A stretch of DNA of 55,697 nucleotides from Solimonas sp040754295 (GTDB lineage Bacteria > Pseudomonadota > Gammaproteobacteria > Nevskiales > Nevskiaceae), in contig JBFMCQ010000019.1 in the NCBI GenBank assembly GCA_040754295.1, positions 1 through 55,697 of the forward strand, read 5' to 3'. Numbering within the stretch: the first letter of the stretch is position 1; every line of letters starts with the position of its first letter. Below are positions 1-8,425 of this stretch, piece after piece. The notes under the pieces were generated by a model that was given only the letters and a program-made list of their open reading frames with translations, had not been told where the DNA came from and searched no databases. The position numbers and the translations under genes are program-made.

Positions 1-789
1 GTGCCCGCCGGCGACTTCGAGGTAGCGCGCCTGTTCGAGCAGCTTGCGCAGCGCGCGCCCGGACGGCAGGCAGCGCGAGTCGCGGGCATACATCAGCAGC
101 GCAGGCATCGGCAGCCGGGCGATGTCTTCGGCCGCGGCGCCCGCTCGCACGAGCTCCTGGCGAATGCTTCCGTGGTCGAGCAGCCGCAGCCACTGCTTCG
201 CCGCGCGCGCTGCGCCGCGTCCTTCGCCGAACGGCGTGAACGGGTCGCGCAGCCCGGTGTCGAGCCGATCCACGCGCAGGCGCGCCGCCGCTTCCAGAAA
301 GCGGAACCCGACCTGGTCCTCGCGCTGCCAGTCGTAGCCGTAGGCGCGGCTGCTCGCCTCGGCGACGGCGCGCTCGTAGGGCGAGATTTCGGGCAGATCA
401 CTGAGGCGCATCTGCGGCTGCAGGCTCTGTATGCGTGCGTCGAACAGCGCCAGATGCGTGACGCGGGCCGGCGCGGCGACGGCCGCTTCCAGCGCCGCGG
501 CGCCGCCGTAGCTGTGCGCGGCGAGCGCGGCGCGCGCGATGCCCAGCGCATCCATCAGCCCGAGGATGTCCCGTCCCAGCGCGGTCGCCGAGTAGCCGGC
601 GTCCGTCGCCTCGCTGTAGCCGTGGCCGCGCAGGTCGAACAGCGTGACGCGGCAGCGGTCGGCGAGCGCCGTCGCCTGCGCGAACCAGAACGCGCGGTTC
701 GCCGCGAGGCCGTGGACCATGACCAGGTCCGGCCCTTCGCCGAGCTGCTGCCAGGCCAGGCGCGCGCCGTTGACGACGGCGAAAGCCAT
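1..789 (-). CDS. alpha/beta hydrolase (3' end outside window)
   Basis: The 263 visible residues read as an alpha/beta-hydrolase-fold enzyme. Seen: an oxyanion-hole VHGLAAN motif near residue 25, FDLRGHGYSE near residue 51, a nucleophile elbow AHSYGG with Ser93, a likely acid in ARDSRCLP near residue 237, and a final GGH at the window edge that is probably the catalytic His. Only the last 10-20 residues should be missing. The ATG overlaps the TGA of the upstream ACP gene by one base (ATGA arrangement), so the two are probably translationally coupled. Beside two megasynthases and a free ACP, an inferred role is thioesterase or acyl-transfer/release enzyme for the lipid product. The fold is clear, the substrate is not. 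Confidence 0.85.
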   Translation of the reverse strand, partial: MAFAVVNGARLAWQQLGEGPDLVMVHGLAANRAFWFAQATALADRCRVTLFDLRGHGYSEATDAGYSATALGRDILGLMDALGIARAALAAHSYGGAAALEAAVAAPARVTHLALFDARIQSLQPQMRLSDLPEISPYERAVAEASSRAYGYDWQREDQVGFRFLEAAARLRVDRLDTGLRDPFTPFGEGRGAARAAKQWLRLLDHGSIRQELVRAGAAAEDIARLPMPALLMYARDSRCLPSGRALRKLLEQARYLEVAGGH

Positions 790-1073
790 CAGGCCGCCTT
801 GACGTACCCGGCGAGAAAATCCGCGATCTGGCCGATCGACAGGTCGTCGACGTAGCGGCCGTCCTTCATCAGCAGTTTGTCGAACGGCGTCTTCGACAGT
901 CCGAAGTCCTCTTCGATCGCGACGGTCAGCTGGATGATGTCGACGGACTCGAAGCCGAGGTCGGCGAGCAGCCGCGTCTCGCGGCTCACCGGCGCGTCGT
1001 ACTCGCGGTCCCAGTCCTGGGTGAAGTCCTGCAGCAGGGCGATCAGTTTGCCGGCAATGGCGTCGCTGGACAT
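789..1073 (-). CDS. discrete acyl carrier protein
   Basis: This 94-residue protein has the acidic four-helix ACP pattern. The phosphopantetheine attachment site is the Ser in LGFESVDIIQL (Ser43), where the usual DSL is ESV. It would carry acyl or malonyl groups on a 4'-phosphopantetheine arm, presumably installed by the PPTase domain at the end of the nearby 3532-8415 megasynthase. It is separate from the tandem ACPs inside the large synthase, so it may hand the finished chain to the hexapeptide acyltransferase upstream or the hydrolase downstream (inference). The gap to the preceding gene is 28 bp, and it overlaps the following one at ATGA. Confidence 0.9.
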   Translation of the reverse strand: MSSDAIAGKLIALLQDFTQDWDREYDAPVSRETRLLADLGFESVDIIQLTVAIEEDFGLSKTPFDKLLMKDGRYVDDLSIGQIADFLAGYVKAA

Positions 1074-1101
1074 CGGCTTCGAAAAATGGGTGGGCGGGAA
1101 A

Positions 1102-1920
1102 TCAGAATAGCGGCGCGGCCAGCGCTTCGACATCGAAGCGCCCGTCGGCGCCGCGCCGGATGCGATAGGTGTGGGGCTGCAGCAGCGGCAGCGTTCCGTT
1201 GGCGACGCGCTCCTCGAAGAAGGCCAGCGTCGCCTCGACCTGCGAGAAATCGACCGCGCGCTTGTACGGGGCGAGATCGTAGCGCCACCACTGCAGTGCG
1301 AGGAAGCGCTCGACCAGCTTGTCGTCGAAGCGCATGCGCACGACGCGCGCCGGCGAGCCGACGACGATCGCATACGGCGGGACGTCGCGGGTGACGACGC
1401 TGCGCGCGCCGACGACCGCACCGGCGCCGACGGTGACACCGCGCTTGATGAAGCTGCCGGCGCCGATATAGGCCTCGTGGCCGATGATCGTCTCGTTCGG
1501 CTGGGTCTCGACCCAGGACGGGCCGGCGTCCGCGTCCGGCGCCAGCCGCGCGAAATCCGGCAGCTGATACATGCCGGGCACCTGCTGCGGGCGCGTGAAC
1601 GCGAACATGTGGCTGGAGAACCAGTCGATCGGATGCTCGGGCGGGCCGATGATCGAGGACTCGCCGATCTGCGCGTAGCGGCCGAAGTGCACGCGGAACG
1701 CGGAAGTCATGCCGGCGGCGTTGAAGAACGTGAAGGCACCGGCCGTGCAGTCCTTGAGCCGGTGACCGTGGATGTACGCCGGCCGCTCGTAGACCAGCGA
1801 GCCGACGACCAGCCGGCCGTCGGTGATCAGGCCGCGCTCGGCGAGCACCGCCGTCGTGGCCGCCGTCGCGGCCGCCGGCCCGTCGGCCGGGGTCGCGGCG
1901 CCGCGCAGGTCGGCGCTCAT
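1102..1920 (-). CDS. left-handed beta-helix (hexapeptide) acyltransferase
   Basis: A 272-residue protein related to CatB/Vat-type O-acyltransferases. The first 30 residues are Ala/Thr-rich and probably disordered. Residues 35-215 show hexapeptide turns, including GHEAYIGAGSFIKRG, VTVGAGAVVGA and the closing VGSPAR, typical of a left-handed parallel beta helix that works as a trimer. GPPEHPIDWFSSHMF carries the His expected for the catalytic position in this family. The start was chosen because ATG at 1920 overlaps the stop of the upstream phosphatase-fold gene by four bases. Cluster context suggests it acylates an intermediate of the lipid pathway, perhaps using the free ACP as donor. The acceptor is unknown. 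Confidence 0.85.
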   Translation of the reverse strand: MSADLRGAATPADGPAAATAATTAVLAERGLITDGRLVVGSLVYERPAYIHGHRLKDCTAGAFTFFNAAGMTSAFRVHFGRYAQIGESSIIGPPEHPIDWFSSHMFAFTRPQQVPGMYQLPDFARLAPDADAGPSWVETQPNETIIGHEAYIGAGSFIKRGVTVGAGAVVGARSVVTRDVPPYAIVVGSPARVVRMRFDDKLVERFLALQWWRYDLAPYKRAVDFSQVEATLAFFEERVANGTLPLLQPHTYRIRRGADGRFDVEALAAPLF

Positions 1921-3518
1921 TCCATGTAGCCGAGCATCTGCAGCTGCTCGATCATTTTCTGCTTCTCGCCGGCGTCCATTTCCTCGCCGGCGTCCTGCCT
2001 GCGCGCGAGCCGCGTCTTTGCGCCCTTCCGGACCGGATGGGCCGCCCAGTGCTCGGGCGTGAAGAATGCCGCCGGCACCTCGCCTTCCAGATCGGACGGC
2101 ACCGAGAGCCCCATGCTGTACAGCAGCGTCGGCGCGACGTCGACGATGCGCCGCAGCCCGACTTCGCCCGCGGCGGCGACGCCTTTGCCGTACGCGACGA
2201 AGATGCCATCCGGATGATGCGTGCCCGCCGGGATCGGCCGTTTCACGAGCACCGGCTTGTAGTTGCGGATCGAGACGAAGCCGTTGTCGCGCAGCACCAG
2301 CGTCAGATCGCAGGCCTGCTTCATGTGCGGCCCCGGGAACCACTCTTCGCGGCGCAGCACGTCGGCGATGATGCGTTCGCCGCTGTCCGGATCCTTGAAC
2401 GAGAACAGGTCTTCGATCAGCTTCTCGCGGAAGCGTTCGTAGTCCTCGGGACGGATGCCGGGATCGCCCGGTTTCTCGGCGACGCGGATGTGGATGCCGT
2501 TGCTCGACGGCGTGCGGCAGTAGGCGGTCGTCCGCGACCAGTCGAGATTGGCGAAGTCGCTGGCCTCGCGGCGCAGCGCCTGCTCGCTGCCGTCGCTGGC
2601 GGCCCACTGCAGGTAGCCCAGATCGGCGAGCAGGCCGTTGATGCGCAGCACCTCGGTGCTCGCGGTGAAGCCGTGATCGGAGGCGAAGAACACCTGCGCC
2701 TGCGGCCCGGCTAGCTCGACCAGGCGCGCGATGTAGCCGTCGAGCTTGCGGAAGTATTCCAGGCAGAGTTCGCGCATGCGCTGCTCCCAGCCCTGCGGGT
2801 CCTTCGGCAGCAGCGCGGGATCGAGGAACGGCCAGGCCTGGTGCTGGATCTTGTCGGTGCCGTCGAACATCACCGCCATCAGGTCCGGGCGCTCGCGTTC
2901 GAGGATGTATTCGGCGACGCGGAACCACTGCTCCTCGCGCGGCAGGTGGTAGCGCACCCACTTCTCGGTCTCCTCCGGCGAGAGCAGCTCGGTGGCCTGC
3001 TTCTCGTTGTCGAAGTCCCAGGCCAGCTGCTTGGGATCGAAGCCGGGAATGTCCTGCTTCATGCGCTCGAACAGCTCGCGCGGGTGGGTGTTGCGGCGCA
3101 GGTGCTTCGCCGGGATGAAGCCGGGCACGATGGTGCCGTTGACGTTGCCGGGCGGCGGCGCGGTCAGCGGGAAGTTGAGCGCGGCGATGGTCTTGTTCTT
3201 GCGCGTCGCGATCGACCAGATCGTCTCGGCGTCGACGTCGCGCGCGTCGTAGAGCGTCCAGAACACTTCGCCGCCCTTGTCCTCGGCGCGGATGAAGTCG
3301 AAGACGCCGTGCTGCCCGGGACCCTTGCCGGTCTGGATGCTGGTCCAGGCCGGCGGCGTCAGCGGGTTGGGCGTCGAGCGCAGCTTCGCGCGCGTGCCGC
3401 CTTCGAGCAGCTTCCTCATGAACGGCATCGTCACGCCGACGCCGGGCAGCTCGCGCGTCATTTCGTCGAGCACCGTGAAGGTGCAGCCGTCGAGGCCGAT
3501 GAACAGGGTGGAGGTCAT
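1917..3518 (-). CDS. alkaline-phosphatase-superfamily hydrolase (type I phosphodiesterase/nucleotide pyrophosphatase-like)
   Basis: A 533-residue metal-dependent hydrolase. Motifs fit the family: the metal Asp in FIGLDGC near the N-terminus, the likely nucleophile Thr59 in TPPAWTSIQTG, a metal-binding stretch MFDGTDKIQHQAW and the ASDHGF motif. There is no N-terminal signal peptide, so it is probably cytoplasmic. Such proteins cleave phosphodiesters, pyrophosphates or phosphonates, and similar genes sit beside lipid and polyketide clusters. An AGGAG ribosome site lies five bases before the ATG. It is 13 bp downstream of the KS-AT-DH-PPTase gene and overlaps the acyltransferase by four bases, so it belongs to the same operon. 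The substrate cannot be read from the sequence. Confidence 0.85.
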   Translation of the reverse strand: MTSTLFIGLDGCTFTVLDEMTRELPGVGVTMPFMRKLLEGGTRAKLRSTPNPLTPPAWTSIQTGKGPGQHGVFDFIRAEDKGGEVFWTLYDARDVDAETIWSIATRKNKTIAALNFPLTAPPPGNVNGTIVPGFIPAKHLRRNTHPRELFERMKQDIPGFDPKQLAWDFDNEKQATELLSPEETEKWVRYHLPREEQWFRVAEYILERERPDLMAVMFDGTDKIQHQAWPFLDPALLPKDPQGWEQRMRELCLEYFRKLDGYIARLVELAGPQAQVFFASDHGFTASTEVLRINGLLADLGYLQWAASDGSEQALRREASDFANLDWSRTTAYCRTPSSNGIHIRVAEKPGDPGIRPEDYERFREKLIEDLFSFKDPDSGERIIADVLRREEWFPGPHMKQACDLTLVLRDNGFVSIRNYKPVLVKRPIPAGTHHPDGIFVAYGKGVAAAGEVGLRRIVDVAPTLLYSMGLSVPSDLEGEVPAAFFTPEHWAAHPVRKGAKTRLARRQDAGEEMDAGEKQKMIEQLQMLGYME

Positions 3519-3531
3519 GGCAGCTCCTGGG

Positions 3532-6500
3532 TCATGTCGCGGTTTCCGGCCGCGGGGGCGCGGAGACGGCCGGGGGGAGAGTCAGCGGCGCCTGCGATGC
3601 CGGGGTCCGCGCACGGACCGAGGCGCCGCACAGCGCCAGCACTTCGTCGCTGCCGTTGAAGTGCAGGACGACGTCGAATTCAAGCCCGCCGTGGCGCACA
3701 CGCGCCTGCGTCTGTTCGCCGCTGCGGCGGTCGAGCTGCGCCGCGATCACGCGCCAGTCCTGGGGTCGTCCGGCAAGGCCGGTGCCGAAGGCCTTGGCTG
3801 CCGCTTCCTTCGCGCACCACAGGGCGACGGCGACGCGCAGGCGCTCGGCGCTGTCGTCGGGGCCGGGCAGCCAGTGCCGCTCGGCGGCGTTGAGGCCGCC
3901 GGCGATCAGCGCTTCGGCGTCGATCTGATCGAGCCGCTGGTAGTCGAGGCCGACGGCTTCGTCCGCGGGGCCGAGCGCGGCGACGGCCCAGCGCCGACTG
4001 TGACTGATCGACAGCTGCGGCAGCGGCTGGCCCGAGAGCGCGGGGCAGAGGATGCGCGGCGCGCCCTGCGCGTCTGCAGCGATCTCGATGTCGGCGGCGG
4101 CCACGGCGACGCCGCGCCGCGCGGCCCAGTCGCGCACCGCTTCCTTGGCGGCGATGCGGCCCATCAGCCATTCCTCGCGCCGGGGCCCGGTGGCCGGCAG
4201 CGCGTAGAACTGCCGGCGTTCGGCGTGGTTGAGCACCATGTGCGCGAGCATGCGCTTCCAGATCGCGCCGCCCTCGTCGAGGAACTGCGGCGGGAACGGC
4301 TCCATGCGCCGCAGCAGCCAGCCGTCGGGCACGGCGTTTTCCGGCCACGGCCGCGTCATGAATTCCTGCTGCGGCCGGATGCGGAAGTCGTAGTAGCGCC
4401 TGGGCACCGCGAAGCTGCGATCCTCCCAGCCGTCGGCGCGCACGAGCACGCGCCCCTGGCCGTCGATCAGGTCGAAGCGCGCTTCGAGAAGGTTCTCGCC
4501 GGTGAAGCGCAGGTCGCCGCGGCCCAGCACGCGCGTGCCGGCGGCGGGCGGCGGCGCATACATCGACAGGCGGCCGAGCCGGAACGGGAAGCAGTTGTAG
4601 CCCCAGCCATGCTTCTCGGCGAGCCAGTAGCCGGCGAGCTGGCCGGCGGCGTCGAGCATCGCCGCATCGAGCTGGAAGCGCGGGCGCGGCGTGAAGCTGA
4701 AGTAGTCGTGCGTGGGAATCGCCTCGAGGTCGGCCTCGATCGATTCGGCACCCCAGCGGCGCAGGTGCTTGACACCCTGCAGGCGCGGGCCGTGGAACAT
4801 GCCGTGGCTGTAGAGCTCGCCGTCGGGATTGTTCCTCGGCGGGTGTTCGTCGGCGCTCGACCAGGCGCGCGCCTGCGGCGCCTGCGGGTAGTGCTCGGCG
4901 AGCACCACGCTGCCTTCGAAGACCAGCATGCCGCCGGGCAGGCCCGGTTGCGGGCCCGCGCCGAGCATGAACAGCCGCACGCCGATGCGGTCCTCGGTGG
5001 CGCTGGCGGCCTCGCGCTCGGCGACGATGCGCAGCAGCACGCTGTCGTCGTCGAGCGACAGCCAGCGGTTGCCGCGCGCCTGCTCGATGGCGACGACGCG
5101 GCGGTCGCGCCGATCGACCAGGCGCATCGCCGCTTCGGCGAGGATTTCCATGCTGAACGTGAACGGGACGACCGCGATCGGCAGCAGGCTCGTGTCGCGT
5201 GCGCTCGGCGCCGCGCCGATCGTGTGGTCGCGCAGGAAGAGATCGCTGTCGAGCGCGTAGCGGCGCTCCATCACCAGGCGCTGCGGGTCGTGTTCGACGA
5301 TCTCGCCGAGCAGCGGGAATGCCTCGGGCGCCTGCTCCGGCGAAGGGCTTGCCGGCTCCGTTCCTCCTGGAGCCGGCCCTGCCGCGGAAGGGCCGGGGAG
5401 CGAGGCCAGACCCATCACGCGCGCCTGGCTGTCCAGGAACTCCTGCATCAGCGAGAAATGCGTCTGCAGGAAGGCCAGCCGCGGGCCGGGCGGCGCGCTC
5501 GGCGCCGTCGCCGCCGCAGCGGCAGGCCGTTCGACGATCGTCTGCGGCAGCGGCGGCACCGGCATCGTCTGTGGCCAGCGCAGCCTGGGCATCGTGCGAT
5601 CGAGCACCGGCTGCTGCTTGACCACGTGCGGCAGGCCCAGGTCGATCACCGCGATCTCGCGATGCGCGTACAGGGCCGGTGCATCGAAGACGACGCCGGC
5701 GGCATGCAGCTGCGCCAGCGCCGTGTGCAGCTGGCCAATACCGGACCTGCGGCGGCTGTTGGTGGCGACGGCAAGGACGTCGTCGCGATCGCGCAGCGTG
5801 TCGGTGACGAACGAGGTCAGATTGGCGCTGGGGCCGACTTCGACGAAGTAGCGGTATCCGTCCGCGTAGAGCCGCGTCAGCGTCTCGGTGAAGCGCACGC
5901 GGTTTTCCCACTGCGCGGCGACCTGCTCGATGATCTCCGCAGGTTCCTGCGGAAACGGGCCGACGCTGCAGGCGCTGTAGAGCTGCGTCGAGCCGCGGCC
6001 GAAGTCCGCGGGCTTGAAGTAGCGCCGGTAGGCGTCGGCCATCGGCTTGAACAGGGCGGTGTGGTAGGCGCGGCCGAAAGGCAGCTCCATGCAGATCGCG
6101 CCCTCAGCGGCCATCGTTTCGCGCAGCGCGCCGATCGCCGCCGGCGGCCCGAACAGCACCAGCTGGTTCGGGCAGTTGTCCATCGCCACGACGATGTGCT
6201 CGCCGGGATCGGCGAGCAGCGCGGCGCGCTGCTCCGGCTTGAGCGCGCCGACCGTGAGCAGGCTGCCGGTGACGATCTCGCCGCGCGCGTCCAGCTCGCG
6301 GAACAGCCGGTTGAGATCGCGCACTGCCTGCGCGATCTCTTCCGGATCCTTGTAGCGGCGCAGGCGCGCGGCGGTCAGTGCGGTGTTCTCGCCGGTCGAG
6401 TGGCCGAGCATCGCGTCGGCCTTCAGGCCGATCGATTCGAGCACGGCATGCAGCGCCATGCTCGCCGCGAACACACTCTCGGCGGCGTGATCCATCTCGT

Positions 6501-8415
6501 AGATCTGCGCCTCCAGCTGCGCCCGCGTGTCGGCGTCGATCGCCGTCGGGGGCGGATAGACCACCGCGGCGCGCGGGCTGCCGTCGTCGGCGCGGTCGAG
6601 CGCGTCGAACCAGGCCAGCGCCTGCGGGAAGCCGACGCAGACGTCGGCGAGCATGTTCGGGTATTGCGCGCCTTCGCCGGGGAACAGGAAGCAGAGCTTG
6701 CCGGCGGCGCTGCCCGTGCCGTAGAAGACGCCGCCGCGCGTCTTGAACGGCGCGGCGTCGTCGCGGCCCAGCCGGTCCTGCACCTGCTGCAGCTTCCGGT
6801 CGAGATCGGCGGCGTCGGCGGCGACGATCGCCAGGCGGTGCTCGCCGCCGGCGTGCTGCGCGCAGGCGCGCGCCAGCTCGGGCAGCGTCGCCGGCGTGGC
6901 GTCGGCCAGGCGCGCACGCAGCCGGTTCACGGCGGCGAGCAGATCCGGGCGCGAGCCGGCGCCCAGCAGCAGCAGCTCGGACTCGCCGGGGGCGTGCGGC
7001 ACCGCGACCTGGACCTTGCGCGCGCGCGGCACGTATTCCTCGAGGATCGCGTGCGCGTTGATGCCGCCGAAGCCGAAGGCGTCGACGCCGGCGCGCCGCG
7101 GGGTCTTGCCGTTGTGCACCCAGGGGCGCGTTTCGGTGTTGATGTAGAACGGCGTCTTTTCCAGCTCCAGCTCCGGCGCCGGCTCGTCGCAGAGGGTCGG
7201 CGGCAGCACCCTGTGCCGCAGCGCCAGCGCGGCCTTCATCAGGCTGGCGCCGGCCGAGGCCGGCACGGCGTGGGCGATCATGCTCTTGACCGAGCCGATC
7301 GCGACCGTCGGCAGCCGGCCTCTGCGCGGACCGTAGATCTGCGCCAGGCTGCGGATCTCGGTGCGGTCGCCCAGGGCGATGCCGGTGGCATGCGCCTCGA
7401 TCAGCTCGACGGTCGCCGGGTCGATGCCGCTGGCGGCGTAGGCGCGCTTGAGCGCGAGCACCTGGCCTTCCTCGCGCGGCGCGAACAGGCCCTTGGCCTT
7501 GCCGTCGCTGGCCACGCCGGTGCCCTTGATCACCGCGTAGATCTTGTCCCCGTCACGCTCGGCGTCCTCGAGGCGCCTGAGCACGACGATGCCGCAGCCT
7601 TCGCCCAGCAGCGTGCCGTTGGCGCCCTTCTGGAACGGCCGGATCCGGTCGCGCGCCAGGGCGTTGATGATCGAGAAGATCATGTAGTTCTGCGGCGGCG
7701 TCTGCGCGTGCACGCCGCCGGCGAGCATCAGGTCGCAGCGCCCGGACTGCAGCTCGCGCGTGGCCTGCTCGACGGCGACCAGCACCGAGGCGCAGGCGGC
7801 GTCGAGGATGAAGTTGGGCCCCATCAGGTCGAGCCGGTTGGCGACGATGCCGGTGTTGACGTTGGGGATCATGCCCGGAAGGATCTCGGCGGTCAGCTGC
7901 GGCAGCTGCGCGGCCAGGCCGTCGCGCAGGGCGTCGATCTCGCGCGAGGTGAAGTCCGGACGCAGCTTGGCGACCAGCTCCAGCATCTCGTCGATGAAAT
8001 AGCCGTGGCCGAGCAGCGTCGCCTGGCCGCGGTTCACGTTGTTGCCGCGGCCGAGGATGATGCCGGCCTTCTCGCGATCGAACGGACGCTGCGTGTAGCC
8101 GGCGTCGGCGAGCGCGTCGTGTGCGTGTTTGAGCGCCAGGAAGTGGTCGGGCTCGCGGCCGTCGACGGCGTTGGGCATGACGCCGAACTCGCGCGGGTCG
8201 AAACGCGCCAGCTCGTGCAGCCAGCCGCCCTGCTGCGTATAGACGCGGTTGACCGCCTTCGACGACGGGTCGAGATACGGTTCGGCCCACTGCGGGCCGG
8301 CGTCGCTGACCGCGTAGACCTTGTTGAGGATGTTCTGCCAGAGCGCGCGCAGGTCGCGCGCCCCGGCATAGACCGCCGACATGCCGATGATCGCGATGTC
8401 ACTGCTGCGGCTCAT
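3532..8415 (-). CDS. type I polyketide/PUFA synthase-like protein, KS-AT-DH-PPTase
   Basis: A 1627-residue iterative-type megasynthase. Domains in order: ketosynthase (about 5-460; Cys208 in DAACASV), acyltransferase (about 575-880; FPGEGAQYPN, nucleophile Ser673 in GHSTGE), a linker (about 940-1020), a hot-dog dehydratase (about 1040-1350; His1064 in FLRDHTIG, a FHGPRLQG signature and a later Asp in QLDAAMLDAAG) and an Sfp-type phosphopantetheinyl transferase at the C-terminus (about 1400-1600; GLDYQRLDQ and WCAKEAAAK). No ACP or KR is visible, so it must act with the upstream synthase and its ACPs. The KS is unusual: the normally conserved HGTGT reads HATGI and the third motif reads KSMIAHA. 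PPTase activity in cis fits PfaE or enediyne-PKS systems. It starts 10 bp after the upstream synthase stops. Confidence 0.88.
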   Translation of the reverse strand: MSRSSDIAIIGMSAVYAGARDLRALWQNILNKVYAVSDAGPQWAEPYLDPSSKAVNRVYTQQGGWLHELARFDPREFGVMPNAVDGREPDHFLALKHAHDALADAGYTQRPFDREKAGIILGRGNNVNRGQATLLGHGYFIDEMLELVAKLRPDFTSREIDALRDGLAAQLPQLTAEILPGMIPNVNTGIVANRLDLMGPNFILDAACASVLVAVEQATRELQSGRCDLMLAGGVHAQTPPQNYMIFSIINALARDRIRPFQKGANGTLLGEGCGIVVLRRLEDAERDGDKIYAVIKGTGVASDGKAKGLFAPREEGQVLALKRAYAASGIDPATVELIEAHATGIALGDRTEIRSLAQIYGPRRGRLPTVAIGSVKSMIAHAVPASAGASLMKAALALRHRVLPPTLCDEPAPELELEKTPFYINTETRPWVHNGKTPRRAGVDAFGFGGINAHAILEEYVPRARKVQVAVPHAPGESELLLLGAGSRPDLLAAVNRLRARLADATPATLPELARACAQHAGGEHRLAIVAADAADLDRKLQQVQDRLGRDDAAPFKTRGGVFYGTGSAAGKLCFLFPGEGAQYPNMLADVCVGFPQALAWFDALDRADDGSPRAAVVYPPPTAIDADTRAQLEAQIYEMDHAAESVFAASMALHAVLESIGLKADAMLGHSTGENTALTAARLRRYKDPEEIAQAVRDLNRLFRELDARGEIVTGSLLTVGALKPEQRAALLADPGEHIVVAMDNCPNQLVLFGPPAAIGALRETMAAEGAICMELPFGRAYHTALFKPMADAYRRYFKPADFGRGSTQLYSACSVGPFPQEPAEIIEQVAAQWENRVRFTETLTRLYADGYRYFVEVGPSANLTSFVTDTLRDRDDVLAVATNSRRRSGIGQLHTALAQLHAAGVVFDAPALYAHREIAVIDLGLPHVVKQQPVLDRTMPRLRWPQTMPVPPLPQTIVERPAAAAATAPSAPPGPRLAFLQTHFSLMQEFLDSQARVMGLASLPGPSAAGPAPGGTEPASPSPEQAPEAFPLLGEIVEHDPQRLVMERRYALDSDLFLRDHTIGAAPSARDTSLLPIAVVPFTFSMEILAEAAMRLVDRRDRRVVAIEQARGNRWLSLDDDSVLLRIVAEREAASATEDRIGVRLFMLGAGPQPGLPGGMLVFEGSVVLAEHYPQAPQARAWSSADEHPPRNNPDGELYSHGMFHGPRLQGVKHLRRWGAESIEADLEAIPTHDYFSFTPRPRFQLDAAMLDAAGQLAGYWLAEKHGWGYNCFPFRLGRLSMYAPPPAAGTRVLGRGDLRFTGENLLEARFDLIDGQGRVLVRADGWEDRSFAVPRRYYDFRIRPQQEFMTRPWPENAVPDGWLLRRMEPFPPQFLDEGGAIWKRMLAHMVLNHAERRQFYALPATGPRREEWLMGRIAAKEAVRDWAARRGVAVAAADIEIAADAQGAPRILCPALSGQPLPQLSISHSRRWAVAALGPADEAVGLDYQRLDQIDAEALIAGGLNAAERHWLPGPDDSAERLRVAVALWCAKEAAAKAFGTGLAGRPQDWRVIAAQLDRRSGEQTQARVRHGGLEFDVVLHFNGSDEVLALCGASVRARTPASQAPLTLPPAVSAPPRPETAT

Positions 8416-8425
8416 CGCCGGATGC

